Source of the DNA: Saccharibacillus sacchari DSM 19268
GTDB lineage: Bacteria > Bacillota > Bacilli > Paenibacillales > Paenibacillaceae
Length of the DNA stretch: 64,000 nucleotides
Reading direction: 5' to 3'
NCBI RefSeq assembly: GCF_000585395.1
Contig: NZ_KK073875.1
Span: forward strand, 5,949,631-6,013,630
The notes below the pieces were generated by a model. It had not been told where the DNA came from, ran no database searches, and saw nothing but the letters and a program-made list of their open reading frames with translations. The position numbers and the translations under genes are program-made. Positions 19,396-28,469 of this stretch are shown here, piece after piece; within the stretch, counting starts at the first letter, position 1, and each line of letters starts with the position of its first letter.

Positions 19396-19415
19396 CGGGA
19401 GGCCGAAGCCTCCCG
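19396..19415. other. Intercistronic hairpin without T run
   Basis: CGGGAGGC and GCCTCCCG form an 8-bp GC-rich stem with a CGAA tetraloop between the permease stop codon and binding-protein gene 5. No T run follows on the minus strand, so it looks like an mRNA-stabilising or processing hairpin rather than a terminator. Confidence 0.6.
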
Positions 19416-19444
19416 TAAATACCTAACGCATTACAACAACAATC

Positions 19445-20353
19445 TTACGATTTTACCGCACCCAGCGTCATGCCGCTAACAAAGTATCTTTGCAGGAACG
19501 GATACACGATCAGGATCGGCACGGTAACGACGATGGTGATCGCCATTTTAATCGATTCCGGCGAGATTTGCGTCATCTTGGAAGCCATGTCGTTCGCATT
19601 GACCATTTGACCGCTGCCGCCCTGTTGGGTACTTTGCAGGACCTTCATCAGTTCGAATTGCAGAGTGGTCAGCTCCGGATGGCTGCCGTTGTAGAGATAC
19701 GTATCGAACCAGGAATTCCATTGTCCGACCGCCAGGAACAATGCGATTGTCGCAAGTACCGGCTTACACAGAGGCAAGATGATTCGGAAGAAGATGGTCA
19801 GATCGTTTGCGCCGTCCAGCTTCGCCGATTCTTGCAGCGCATACGGCAGACCGTCCATGAAGGAGCGAATGACGATAACGTTGAAGGCGCTGACGATACC
19901 CGGCAGGATGTAGACCCAGAACGAGCCCAGCAGGCCCAGGTCGCGGAACAGGATGTAGACCGGAATCATGCCGCCGCTGACATACATCGTGACAACCAGG
20001 AAAGTCGAAGTGAACTTACGGGCCTGGAAGTCGGGACGGCTGAGCGTGTAGGCCAACATCGATGCGCTGATCAGGCCGAACACGGTACCGATCACGGTAC
20101 GAAGAATCGAGTTCCACAGACCGCGGATCAGTCCTTCGTATTGGAAGATCTGCTGATAGTTCTCGAAAGTGAAGGCTCTCGGAATGATCGTGATGCCGCC
20201 TCTTACCGTATCGTTCGATTCGTTGAGCGAGATCGCCAATACGTTGAGGAACGGATACAGCGTAACGATCAGAACCAGCGACATCAGAATGATATTGACG
20301 ACGTCGAATACTTTATCGCCGCGTGTGGCGTTGAATGCTTTAGGTGCTGCCAT
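19445..20353 (-). CDS. Carbohydrate ABC transporter permease (LplC/MsmG-type)
   Basis: This 302-residue inner-membrane protein has six predicted helices and the binding-protein-dependent transport domain. The cytoplasmic EAA loop reads QESAKLDGANDLTIFFRIILP, where the conserved Gly contacts the ATPase. It forms the channel together with the permease encoded 13 bases upstream. A GGGGGG site precedes the ATG. It is part of a polysaccharide-oligomer importer (LplABC/YtcP group), and with no ATPase gene nearby the energy unit must be a shared MsmX-like ATPase. Confidence 0.93.
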   Translation of the reverse strand: MAAPKAFNATRGDKVFDVVNIILMSLVLIVTLYPFLNVLAISLNESNDTVRGGITIIPRAFTFENYQQIFQYEGLIRGLWNSILRTVIGTVFGLISASMLAYTLSRPDFQARKFTSTFLVVTMYVSGGMIPVYILFRDLGLLGSFWVYILPGIVSAFNVIVIRSFMDGLPYALQESAKLDGANDLTIFFRIILPLCKPVLATIALFLAVGQWNSWFDTYLYNGSHPELTTLQFELMKVLQSTQQGGSGQMVNANDMASKMTQISPESIKMAITIVVTVPILIVYPFLQRYFVSGMTLGAVKS

Positions 20354-20366
20354 GACTGTTCCCCCC

Positions 20367-21362
20367 TTACATGATGCTTTCTTTGGATACTTTTTTGAAG
20401 ATGCCGTTTACCGTGAACAGCAGGATTACGCTGACGACGGAGTTGAAGATACTGATGGCGGTACCGTACGAGAAGCGTCCCATTTGGAGCCCGTACTGCA
20501 ACGCGTACAGTTCAAGCACCTGCGAGTATTCCAGCACCAAGTTGTTGCCGAGGAGCATTTGTTTCTCGAAACCGATCTGCATCAAGTGACCGATCTGCAT
20601 GATGAACAGTACGGAGATCGTGGTCCGGATGCCCGGCAGCGTGATATGCCACATTTGTCTGTAACGGCTTGCTCCGTCGACGCGGGAAGCTTCGTACAGC
20701 TCGGGGTCGATACCCGTGATGGCAGCCAGATAGATGATCGTGTTCCAGCCCATTTCTTTCCAAACGTCGGAAGCGGTTACAATGTACCAGAACCACTCGC
20801 CCTTGGCCATAAACTGGATAGGCTCGTTAATGATATGAAGCCCGACCAGCAAATCGTTGATTGCGCCGCCTTGTGTCGAAAGCATTTTCGTAACAAGACC
20901 TGCTACAACGACCCAAGATACAAAGTGGGGGAGGTAAGAGACCGTTTGCACGAAACGTTTGAACATCATGCCGCGAAGTTCGTTAAGCAGGATTGCGAAG
21001 ATGATCGGGATTACGAAGCCTACAACCAGGCCCATAACGCTCATCGCCAGCGTATTTCGAAGTGCGAGATAGAAGCGGTCATCCGAGAACAGTTCGACGA
21101 AGTGCTCAAATCCGACCCATTTTTGTTCGAAGAATCCTTTGGCCGGCTTGAAGTCTTGGAAGGCCATCGTCCATCCCCATAGAGGCAGATAACTGAAGAT
21201 AAATGCCCAGATGATGAAAGGCAATGACATTAAATACAGGTACCTTTGCTGAAGAGCCGTTCGCCAGAAGCCTTGTGTTTTAAAGCGCTTACCAGCGAGT
21301 GGGTCCTTGGCAGGAGTACCCGGGTTGTTGTTGGAATTACCGCCTGGTGTGAGCGTTCCCAT
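20367..21362 (-). CDS. Carbohydrate ABC transporter permease (LplB-type)
   Basis: This 331-residue protein is the larger permease of the importer. A cytoplasmic N-terminal tail of about 40 residues precedes six predicted helices. The EAA loop reads EASRVDGASRYRQMWHITLP. An AGGAGGGG site precedes the ATG. It is the first gene after the YesM/YesN pair and starts the transport operon lplB-like, lplC-like, binding protein 5. cre-like sites lie in its upstream region. Confidence 0.93.
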   Translation of the reverse strand: MGTLTPGGNSNNNPGTPAKDPLAGKRFKTQGFWRTALQQRYLYLMSLPFIIWAFIFSYLPLWGWTMAFQDFKPAKGFFEQKWVGFEHFVELFSDDRFYLALRNTLAMSVMGLVVGFVIPIIFAILLNELRGMMFKRFVQTVSYLPHFVSWVVVAGLVTKMLSTQGGAINDLLVGLHIINEPIQFMAKGEWFWYIVTASDVWKEMGWNTIIYLAAITGIDPELYEASRVDGASRYRQMWHITLPGIRTTISVLFIMQIGHLMQIGFEKQMLLGNNLVLEYSQVLELYALQYGLQMGRFSYGTAISIFNSVVSVILLFTVNGIFKKVSKESIM

Positions 21363-21397
21363 TTCTATAACCCCTCCTGATTTCCTTTATGTTTTTA

Positions 21398-21411
21398 TGA
21401 TAAGCGTTTTC
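21398..21411. promoter_or_regulatory. cre-like operator upstream of permease operon
   Basis: On the minus strand it reads GAAAACGCTTATCA, about 36 bp before the permease start; a second weaker match (TGAAAGCGCATACC) follows at 21414-21427. Confidence 0.45.
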
Positions 21412-21492
21412 TTTGAAAGCGCATACCCTATGAATTTTAGACAAAATCATGCGAAAATTAGACATGGAAAACGCCCACCCCCAAAATTCGCA

Positions 21493-21540
21493 AAAAAATA
21501 GGGTGAAAATCAGAGATTGTTCCTCCGATCATTCACCCTG
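21493..21540 (-). terminator. Terminator after the response regulator gene
   Basis: AGGGTGAA and TTCACCCT pair around a 24-base loop and are followed by seven T on the minus strand. It separates the regulator genes from the transport operon. Confidence 0.7.
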
Positions 21541-21634
21541 TCCCCTGAAAATTAGAGATTGCCTTTGCATAACGACTCAGCTTTTTTCGAAATTTGTCAG
21601 ATCGGCTCGAAGCCCGCTTCGCCCCCGATCATAC

Positions 21635-23221
21635 TCAAGATTCGCCGCTTTGCTGCTCTCCGTGCGCCTCGCTGCGGTACGCGGAAGGCGACGTGCCTAC
21701 GTATTTCCGGAATTTCGAGTGGAAATAATCCGCGTTGGAATAGCCGACGCGCGCCGCCACTTGATGCACTTTCAGGCCTTGCGCCAACAATTCTTTCGCT
21801 TTTTCGACCCTAACCTTGTCAACGAAAGCATTAAAATACTCGCCCGTGTAATTTTTGAACAACTTGCCGAGGTAGCCGCTGTTGTAACCGAACATTTCGG
21901 CCAACAGCTCAAGCTTCAAATTTTCGCTGTAATTGCGACGAATGAAATCGATCATCTGCTTCAGCACCGTGTCCTTGTTCGCGCCGCCGAAACGGTCGAT
22001 CAACTCGCCGAAACGGGTATGCACCTGCTGCTTGAGCGCCCCGTAGCTTTGTGCCTGATTGACGTCCGAGAGCAGCAGGCTGTGATAGTTTTGAGCCAAT
22101 TCCGCCGCCGAAGAGCTTCCGGAGGACAATTTCCCCATTGCCAGCGACAGCGTCCGGGAATATTCCCCCCGTACCGCAGCCTCGTCCATTCTCCGGCTTA
22201 CCGCTTCTTGTTCGAGCTCGGCCAGTACCTTTTCCACGGCATCGCGGCTGCGAATGTCCAGCGCATAGTAGAGCTTGTCTCCGAGCTGCGGGCCGTCTTC
22301 GGATTCCGAGTCGAGTTCATCCGCGTTCCCGGTTGCAAACAGAGCCTGATAGGCGGCCGGATCGATAACCGAGCCATTTTCGAAAAAGAAACGGGCATGC
22401 AGCAAATGCTCGGCTTCCCGGAAAGAGGCGGAGAGCTCAAGCAGATGATCCACAGCCGGCCCGCAGGAAGCATGGAATTCCAGTTCTCCTGCCGCTTCCG
22501 TCAACTGATTGCGCAGTTTGTCCCCGCACTCCGCATGATTCTGGCGAACAAGCAGAAGTCCGATATGCGAACCTGCCGAGAACAGGATATCCCCGTTTTT
22601 TTCTTCAAAAGATTCCTTCAGGCGTTGACGGAATACCGCATGTTGGCGCGACTCCGTCTCCGCGCCGCCATGCGCGTCAAGCAGGACGATCCGGTAGGCC
22701 GGAGCCGAAAGTCCGAGCGCGTTCACCAGCTTTTCCCGATGTTCCTCGTCTTGCGGATCATCCTCGAACAGCAGCTCTTCGACCAGCTGCGCCTTCGGAA
22801 GAGCCGCCTCCTGCTCCATACGGGCGCTGCGGGCTTCCTTTTCCCGTTGCAGCAGCTCGTGCACCCGACGCAGCTCGTCGAGCAGTTCCGCTTCGTCAAC
22901 CGGCTTCAGCAGATATCCGCTGACGCCGCTGACGATTGCCCGCTTCGCGTAATCGAATTCCGCATAGCCGCTCAGAATGAGGAAGTGCGCGGTCGAGTTT
23001 TCTTTCCGCACGCGCTCGATCAGGTCAAGGCCTGTCATCCCCGGCATTCGAATGTCGACGATGGTCAGGTCCGGCTCGATTCGACCGAATTTTTCGAGCC
23101 CTTCTTTGCCGTTGGATGCGGTGTCGACGATCTCGAATCCTTCCGACCCCCAATCGACGATCGTACGCAGTCCTTCCCGAATCATCGGCTCGTCGTCTAC
23201 GATTAGCACTTTATACATCAT
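21635..23221 (-). CDS. YesN-type response regulator (receiver plus AraC domain)
   Basis: This 528-residue cytoplasmic regulator has an N-terminal receiver domain with acidic pocket DDE and phospho-acceptor D56 in IVDIRMPG, a long middle region, and a C-terminal AraC-type double helix-turn-helix (about 425-525) with the typical GYNSGYLGKLFKNYTGEYF and GYSNADYFHSKFRKYVG segments. The start at 23221 overlaps the kinase stop codon as ATGA behind GGGAGG. It is phosphorylated by the adjacent YesM-type kinase and probably activates the permease and binding-protein genes. Confidence 0.93.
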   Translation of the reverse strand: MMYKVLIVDDEPMIREGLRTIVDWGSEGFEIVDTASNGKEGLEKFGRIEPDLTIVDIRMPGMTGLDLIERVRKENSTAHFLILSGYAEFDYAKRAIVSGVSGYLLKPVDEAELLDELRRVHELLQREKEARSARMEQEAALPKAQLVEELLFEDDPQDEEHREKLVNALGLSAPAYRIVLLDAHGGAETESRQHAVFRQRLKESFEEKNGDILFSAGSHIGLLLVRQNHAECGDKLRNQLTEAAGELEFHASCGPAVDHLLELSASFREAEHLLHARFFFENGSVIDPAAYQALFATGNADELDSESEDGPQLGDKLYYALDIRSRDAVEKVLAELEQEAVSRRMDEAAVRGEYSRTLSLAMGKLSSGSSSAAELAQNYHSLLLSDVNQAQSYGALKQQVHTRFGELIDRFGGANKDTVLKQMIDFIRRNYSENLKLELLAEMFGYNSGYLGKLFKNYTGEYFNAFVDKVRVEKAKELLAQGLKVHQVAARVGYSNADYFHSKFRKYVGTSPSAYRSEAHGEQQSGES

Positions 23222-25029
23222 TCGTCCCTCCCGGCGGGTATCTTGAAATAAATTTGCGTTCCTTTGCCCAGCTCGCTCGAAATGCGCAATCCGCACTCTT
23301 CCCCGTAAGTCATGACCAGCCGCTGATGCACGTTGCGAAGCCCGATGCGGCTGTCTTCGCTCTCTTCCTTTTCGCGGATCGATTCCTCGACCTGCCTGAG
23401 CCGCTCCGGCGTCATGCCGGCTCCGTTATCCACCACGTCGATCAGCACTTCTTCGCCCACCCGGACCGCGTGCAGGATCACGGCGCCTTCTGTTTCCTTG
23501 TTTTCCAAGCCGTGGACGATAGCGTTTTCGACTAGCGGTTGTACGATAAGCGGCGGCAGCATCACGTCAAGCGTATCTTCCCCTGCGGATAGCTCGTAAT
23601 GCAGACGGTCGCCGTGACGGAATTTCTGGATATCCAGATAAGAGCGGACCATGTCCAGCTCGTTTTTGAGCGACGTATGGCGGTTGCCCAGCTCCAGATT
23701 CCGGCGGATCAGCTTGCCGAGCAGTTGAACGGCTCTCGCAATATCCTTTTCCCCTTGAATATGAGCACGCATTCGTATCGATTCCAACGCGTTAAAAAGA
23801 AAGTGCGGATTAATCTGACTGGCGAGCATCTTGAGCTTGATCTCACGCTGCATCACTTCCAGACGGTTGTTCGCTTCGCTTGCTTCATAGACTTGATTCA
23901 TCAGTTCCTTGATATTGACGACCATGTAATTGAATTGCTCCGACAGTTGGCCGATCTCGTCATGCCCGTCGATTCGGGATACCGTATCCAGATCGCCTTC
24001 CGCCACCCGATTGAGATTGCGGTTCAATTTATTCAGACGCGAGCTGATCAGGCGAGAATTGAAGTACACCGCAAGCAACGCCATTAATAGAATAAAAGCG
24101 ATCAAACCCGTTCCGATCAAACCAATCCGATTCGCGTCATGCACGATGCTCGCCGACGAGAACGCCGATATGATGGTCAGTCCGCTCTTGCTGGAATCGG
24201 GAATGAGTGTGTTGATCGAGACCTGATAATCCACGCCTTCGATCGCACGGTCAAACGTCTGCTCCTGCTCGGTATCACCCACCACAACCTCGAATCCCAT
24301 ATCGCGCAGCGTTTTCCCGATCGACGTCCGGTCTTTGGCCGCCACGATGTATCCGTCCTTATCGGCGACCATCGTATCGAACGGCTCTTGGCTCAGCAGT
24401 TCATTCAGATAGTTCGTATCCACTTGAATAACAAGCACGCTGCGTTTGCCCGTATTGGGGAAAAAAATTTGCCGGACCAGGCTCAACTGCTTCGTTGCCG
24501 ACATGCTCGGATCATTCATGTCATTGATGTACATCCAGTAAATCGTACGTTCCTTCATAGCCTGCTCGTACCAAGTCGTGGCGCGGACTTCGCTATTGGC
24601 ATTCATGAATTGCAGATTATCGAGCAAGGTCGGATTGTCCGTGAACAACTGGATGCTCTGAATCTCGCTATAGGCCCGGACATAATTCGTAAAGTCGGTA
24701 TAGTTGCGATAAGCATTCACCAATTCGATCGGATTGTCTTCGGAATAAATAGTCGTCGCGACACGCTCCATATCCCGATCCAATAAAAGTTGGTTGGATA
24801 CGCTGATCGGCACGTTGAGCTGGTTCTCGATCTGGGTCTTGATTCGCTGCACGTTGTTCTCGGTCTGCTCGGTGGCCTTCTCTAACGCATCTTGCCTGAA
24901 ATATTGAATAACGATAAGACCCACTATTAATACCGGGATCATGACAACGATTACATAAAAAAAGATCAACTTATTGCGGATTTTCATGTCGTTCAACCAT
25001 CTGACAAAGGGTTTCGTCACACTTCTCAT
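23218..25029 (-). CDS. YesM-type sensor histidine kinase
   Basis: This ~603-residue membrane kinase has an N-terminal membrane helix (about 18-40), a large extracytoplasmic sensor region, a second helix (about 285-305), a HAMP domain, and a His_kinase domain with NPHFLFNALESIR (phospho-acceptor His about residue 410), followed by an ATPase domain with ENAIVHG and DNGAGM. The start is uncertain: an ATG at 25041 directly touches GGAGG, so the ATG at 25029 is preferred. It should sense a sugar or a sugar-loaded binding protein outside the cell and pass the signal to the overlapping YesN gene. Confidence 0.92.
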   Translation of the reverse strand: MRSVTKPFVRWLNDMKIRNKLIFFYVIVVMIPVLIVGLIVIQYFRQDALEKATEQTENNVQRIKTQIENQLNVPISVSNQLLLDRDMERVATTIYSEDNPIELVNAYRNYTDFTNYVRAYSEIQSIQLFTDNPTLLDNLQFMNANSEVRATTWYEQAMKERTIYWMYINDMNDPSMSATKQLSLVRQIFFPNTGKRSVLVIQVDTNYLNELLSQEPFDTMVADKDGYIVAAKDRTSIGKTLRDMGFEVVVGDTEQEQTFDRAIEGVDYQVSINTLIPDSSKSGLTIISAFSSASIVHDANRIGLIGTGLIAFILLMALLAVYFNSRLISSRLNKLNRNLNRVAEGDLDTVSRIDGHDEIGQLSEQFNYMVVNIKELMNQVYEASEANNRLEVMQREIKLKMLASQINPHFLFNALESIRMRAHIQGEKDIARAVQLLGKLIRRNLELGNRHTSLKNELDMVRSYLDIQKFRHGDRLHYELSAGEDTLDVMLPPLIVQPLVENAIVHGLENKETEGAVILHAVRVGEEVLIDVVDNGAGMTPERLRQVEESIREKEESEDSRIGLRNVHQRLVMTYGEECGLRISSELGKGTQIYFKIPAGRDE

Positions 25030-25216
25030 CACATGCTTCATCCTCCGCGCATCAGGCGATTCTCGATGCTTCTCGCCTTACCGGTCGCCTTGCGGCCCTC
25101 TCTCATCATAACACAGAACGCGGCGGCTGTTCATGCGCATGCAAGCTTGTCTTCCATTGCGAATTCGGCCAAAGCGGACTATACTGACAACAGTGCTATC
25201 CTTTCAAGGAGGGTTT

Positions 25217-26176
25217 ATGTATTATTTAGCCGCTTTTGTATTATCGCTGACGGTCGCTTTGATTTTGATTCCCGTTTTGCGCAGATGGGCGGTGCAACTC
25301 GATTTTGTCGACAAGCCGCGCCCGGATAACGAACGTAAACTGCACCGTGAACCGATTCCGCTGATGGCGGGAATTGCTTTGTTCGCCGGATTTGCTGCCA
25401 CTTACATATTGTTTACTGACATGACGCCTACAGAATCCGCTGCCGTACTCGGCGGTTCGCTGCTCATTCTATTGATTGGCCTAGTCGATGACTGGTATAA
25501 GGTCAGTCAACGCGAATTTCCCGCATTGCCCAAATTGATCGTGCAGCTGCTTGCCGCATTGCTCGTCTACTTGGCAGGTATTCGATTCTCCGGCTTCTCC
25601 AATCCGTTCACGGATAGTTATGTCGTGCTGCCGGAATGGCTTCAGCTGGTGCTGACCTTGCTCTGGATTTTCGGCGTTACGACCGTTATCAACTTCACGG
25701 ACGGCTTGGACGGTCTTGCAGGCAGCTTGGCAACGATCTCGGCAGGTACGCTGTTCGTAGTCGCTATTGCCCAGCAGCGCGGCGATTCCGCGATCATGGC
25801 GATCAGCCTCGTCGGCGTGGGTCTGGCTTATCTGAAGTATAACAAGCCTCCGGCCAAGGTCTACATGGGAGACTCGGGAGCCACGTTCCTCGGTTTCATT
25901 TTGGCGATTATCGCTCTGGACGGCGCTTTCAAGCAGGCTACGATGCTCTCGCTGCTCGTACCGATCCTGGCGCTTGGCGTGCCGATCTTCGATAACATCT
26001 TCGTGGTATTGAAACGTCTGAAGAACGGCAAAAAAATCTACGAAGCCGATGCTTCGCAGATCCACTACAGACTGCTCTCAACCGGTCTGAACCCCAAGCA
26101 GGTTTTGTTCGTTCTGTGCTTGGTCAGCGTGTGCCTGAGCTTGTCTTCGATCATTCTGGTACTGCTGCCCGTTTAA
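25217..26176 (+). CDS. tagO: Undecaprenyl-phosphate GlcNAc-1-phosphate transferase (TagO/WecA type)
   Basis: This 319-residue integral membrane protein belongs to the MraY/WecA family and transfers a sugar-1-phosphate, probably GlcNAc-1-P, from UDP to undecaprenyl phosphate, the first step of teichoic acid or other wall polysaccharide synthesis. Family motifs are the DDW of the first acidic pair, NFTDGLDGLAG and YMGDSGATFLG. The start at 25217 follows AAGGAGGG by three bases; an upstream in-frame ATG at 25133 is rejected. It stands alone, divergent from the kinase gene, and ends at a strong terminator. MraY itself is less likely because the gene is not in a murein cluster. Confidence 0.9.
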   Translation: MYYLAAFVLSLTVALILIPVLRRWAVQLDFVDKPRPDNERKLHREPIPLMAGIALFAGFAATYILFTDMTPTESAAVLGGSLLILLIGLVDDWYKVSQREFPALPKLIVQLLAALLVYLAGIRFSGFSNPFTDSYVVLPEWLQLVLTLLWIFGVTTVINFTDGLDGLAGSLATISAGTLFVVAIAQQRGDSAIMAISLVGVGLAYLKYNKPPAKVYMGDSGATFLGFILAIIALDGAFKQATMLSLLVPILALGVPIFDNIFVVLKRLKNGKKIYEADASQIHYRLLSTGLNPKQVLFVLCLVSVCLSLSSIILVLLPV

Positions 26177-26217
26177 AAGGCCGTGCACGCGTATCGTGCA
26201 GGCCGTGTAACCCAACT

Positions 26218-26260
26218 AAAAAGCCCCGAATTCGATCTTGGGATCGAATTCGGGGCTTTT
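26218..26260. terminator. Bidirectional terminator between tagO and GNAT gene
   Basis: A 16-bp perfect stem (AGCCCCGAATTCGATC and its complement) with a 4-base loop, flanked by A and T runs, serves the two converging genes. Confidence 0.92.
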
Positions 26261-26341
26261 GACTCGGCAGGGATGCTTGGTCTGCATAGAAGACGCAAAA
26301 CAAGTTCCAGCTTTCTTGAATCGCCTGTCTCGCGAGGCCTT

Positions 26342-26854
26342 CTACTTCCGGTTCATCCGATAATGCAGCAGCACCTGAGCGCCGACAGGGCCGGACTTCC
26401 GATGTCCCCGGTCTTCGAAGCCAGCTTGCTCGTATACGCGCAATGCCGCTTCATTATGCTGATTGACCACCAGCACGATCTCGTTCATATCCGGGAAGTA
26501 GTCGCTGACGAATTTAGGCAGCAAAGTCATCGCCTGCTTGGCGTAGCCGTTCCCCTGCTCCGGCAAATTCACCGACATGGAACGCACCAGCATGGCGCGC
26601 GGCGATTCCGTAATGCTGCGTATCCGATCCCCACGATGAAGAACAAAGAACCCGACCGGCTTTTTTTCCACAAGAATAACGATCGGATGGCGGTCCCGAT
26701 CTTCACGGCAAAGTTGGATAGCCCTAATCGGCAATGCCGTATATTTCTCCTGTTCTTCGGACACTTGGTAGTCCTCGAACAGAGCCTTTTCATACTCCGG
26801 GCGGAAAAACTTCAACTCGACCTTCAATTCCGTTCCCTCAGGCATACTGCTCAT
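26342..26854 (-). CDS. GNAT family N-acetyltransferase
   Basis: This 170-residue protein has the GNAT fold: a beta-strand pair with VGFFVLH, the acetyl-CoA loop region LPEQGNGYAKQAM (motif A, Q/RxxGxG/A form) and NQHNEAALRVYEQAGF (motif B). It would transfer an acetyl group from acetyl-CoA to an amine; the substrate is not evident. AGGAGG precedes the ATG. It converges on tagO and shows no obvious functional link to its neighbours. Confidence 0.88.
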   Translation of the reverse strand: MSSMPEGTELKVELKFFRPEYEKALFEDYQVSEEQEKYTALPIRAIQLCREDRDRHPIVILVEKKPVGFFVLHRGDRIRSITESPRAMLVRSMSVNLPEQGNGYAKQAMTLLPKFVSDYFPDMNEIVLVVNQHNEAALRVYEQAGFEDRGHRKSGPVGAQVLLHYRMNRK

Positions 26855-26986
26855 CCTGTGTTCCTCCTGTCTTCCCTCCCGGTACCACGTTCGCCGTAGC
26901 TCGGCAGGAAGTTGTGAAGATGACGTCTACCCTACTATTAAACGCGAATATTCCCTCTCTAACCGCCGACTCTGGCCGAATCGAAA

Positions 26987-27181
26987 TCATTCAATGATCT
27001 GTTTGACCCGTCCAACCTGTCCGTCCTGCAAACGAACCTTGATCCCGTGCGGGTGCGTAGCGGAATTGGTCAACAGATCTTTGACGACGCCTCTGGTCAG
27101 CGCCCCCGTCGACTGATCTTTTTTGAGCACGATATCGACAGTCAGACCTGGTCGAATCGCGGATCGATTATTTCCGTTCAT
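26987..27181 (-). CDS. YwbE family protein
   Basis: This 64-residue protein matches the YwbE (DUF2196) family of small conserved proteins of unknown function, with RPGLTVDIVLKKDQ, TRGVVKDLLT and HPHGIKVRLQDGQVGRV. The start at 27181 follows AAGGAGAGA; a longer frame reaches 27307 but lacks a site and runs into the znuA terminator. It seems to be a single gene. Confidence 0.85.
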   Translation of the reverse strand: MNGNNRSAIRPGLTVDIVLKKDQSTGALTRGVVKDLLTNSATHPHGIKVRLQDGQVGRVKQIIE

Positions 27182-27261
27182 AAATGTCTCTCCTTCTCTA
27201 TGTGCAATCATTTCCTTAATCATAGCATAAGCCCGCACGTTGTCCCATTTTAAACAAGAAA

Positions 27262-27294
27262 CGCCGCGGTTCGCTGAAAAAGCGAACCGCGGCG
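27262..27294 (-). terminator. Terminator of the znuCBA operon
   Basis: A 14-bp perfect stem (CGCCGCGGTTCGCT and its complement) with a short loop; a modest T-rich tail follows on the minus strand. Confidence 0.8.
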
Positions 27295-27314
27295 CATATC
27301 TATACAACTTTTTT

Positions 27315-28469
27315 CTATTCGTTCAATGCAGCTTGCAAAGCCGCCAGATTGGCACGCATGATCGACAAATAATCCTCGCCCGCGGCGATCTCTTCCTCTG
27401 TCAGACCTTCAAGGGGATTTAATACGGCCGTCTTGGCTCCGATCTCCGATGCAATCGCTTCAGCGACCTTGGAGGATACAAGCGTCTCGAAGAAGATGGT
27501 CTTCACATCGTGTTCTTTGGCAAACTCGACGATCTCGGCCATCTCCTGCGCGGACGGTTCCTGCTCAGGCGATAATCCGGCGATAGGTACCTGCGTCAGG
27601 CCGTACTCACGTGCCAGATAACCGAAAGCCGCGTGTTGCGTGATGAAATCCGTACGTTTCGTGCCGGACAGTCCGTCTTTGAATTCAGTATCCAATGCTT
27701 CCAATTTGGCAACATAGGCATCTGCGTTACTTTTATATTGATCGGCATTAGCCGGGTCCTTTTCCGCAAAAGCTTTCTCGATGCCGCGAACTTCTTCGAC
27801 CGCCAGCGCAGGCGACAACCACACGTGCGGATCTAATCCGCCGTGATCGTGACTGTGCGCATGGCCCGCTTCTTCTGCGTGGTCATGGTCGTGTTCTTCC
27901 GTTACGGCTTCATCATGGGAATGGTCGTGCTCTTCTTCTGCCGCGGCATCATGGTCGTGATCATGGTCATGGCCTTCTTCAGCAGCTTCGTCGTGTCCGT
28001 GATCGTGTCCTTCTTCGGAACCTTCCATAATATCGATGCCTTTGCTGGCTTCGACCGCCAACAAGTCGCCGTTAGCCGAAGCATCCAGCACCTGGTCGAC
28101 CCAGCTTTCCATACCCGCTCCGTTATAAACAAGCAGGTCGGCTTCCTCGATCTTGGCAATATCCTGCGGCGTCGGCTCCCAATCATGCGGCTCCGTTCCG
28201 GCAGGTACGAGAAGCTCGACATCCGCCAAATCGCCGCCTACGTTACGAGCAAATTCATACATCGGATAAAAGCTCGTTTCGACTTTGAGCTTTTCGGCCG
28301 GAGTTGCAGCCTCTTCCGTTGTACCGGATGCTTGTGCATTAGTTTCGGCAGTCGAAGCTGGAGTCGTCGCGACTTCAGACGCATTCGAGCCGCAACCTCC
28401 CAAGATCAGCATTAAGCTAAGGAACGAAGCTCCTACACCTACTTGAATTGTATTTCGTCTATTTTTCAT
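27315..28469 (-). CDS. znuA: Zinc ABC transporter substrate-binding lipoprotein
   Basis: This 384-residue protein is a cluster A-I metal-binding lipoprotein (ZnuA/AdcA type) that captures zinc outside the membrane. It has a lipobox LGGC, a first metal-site region TSFYPMYEFARNVGG, a long His/Asp-rich insert (about 155-212) with repeated HDHDH units, then DPHVWLSP, TQHAAFGYLAREYG and the C-terminal Glu/Asp site. The His-rich loop marks zinc rather than manganese transporters. Its ATG overlaps the znuB stop codon. A Zur box before znuC should repress the operon when zinc is plentiful. Confidence 0.93.
   Translation of the reverse strand: MKNRRNTIQVGVGASFLSLMLILGGCGSNASEVATTPASTAETNAQASGTTEEAATPAEKLKVETSFYPMYEFARNVGGDLADVELLVPAGTEPHDWEPTPQDIAKIEEADLLVYNGAGMESWVDQVLDASANGDLLAVEASKGIDIMEGSEEGHDHGHDEAAEEGHDHDHDHDAAAEEEHDHSHDEAVTEEHDHDHAEEAGHAHSHDHGGLDPHVWLSPALAVEEVRGIEKAFAEKDPANADQYKSNADAYVAKLEALDTEFKDGLSGTKRTDFITQHAAFGYLAREYGLTQVPIAGLSPEQEPSAQEMAEIVEFAKEHDVKTIFFETLVSSKVAEAIASEIGAKTAVLNPLEGLTEEEIAAGEDYLSIMRANLAALQAALNE

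Noticed and set aside
9525..19426. Several 420-600-codon plus-strand frames opposite the binding-protein genes
   Set aside because: They resemble one another only because the genes below them are paralogues; no signal, domain or ribosome binding site is seen.
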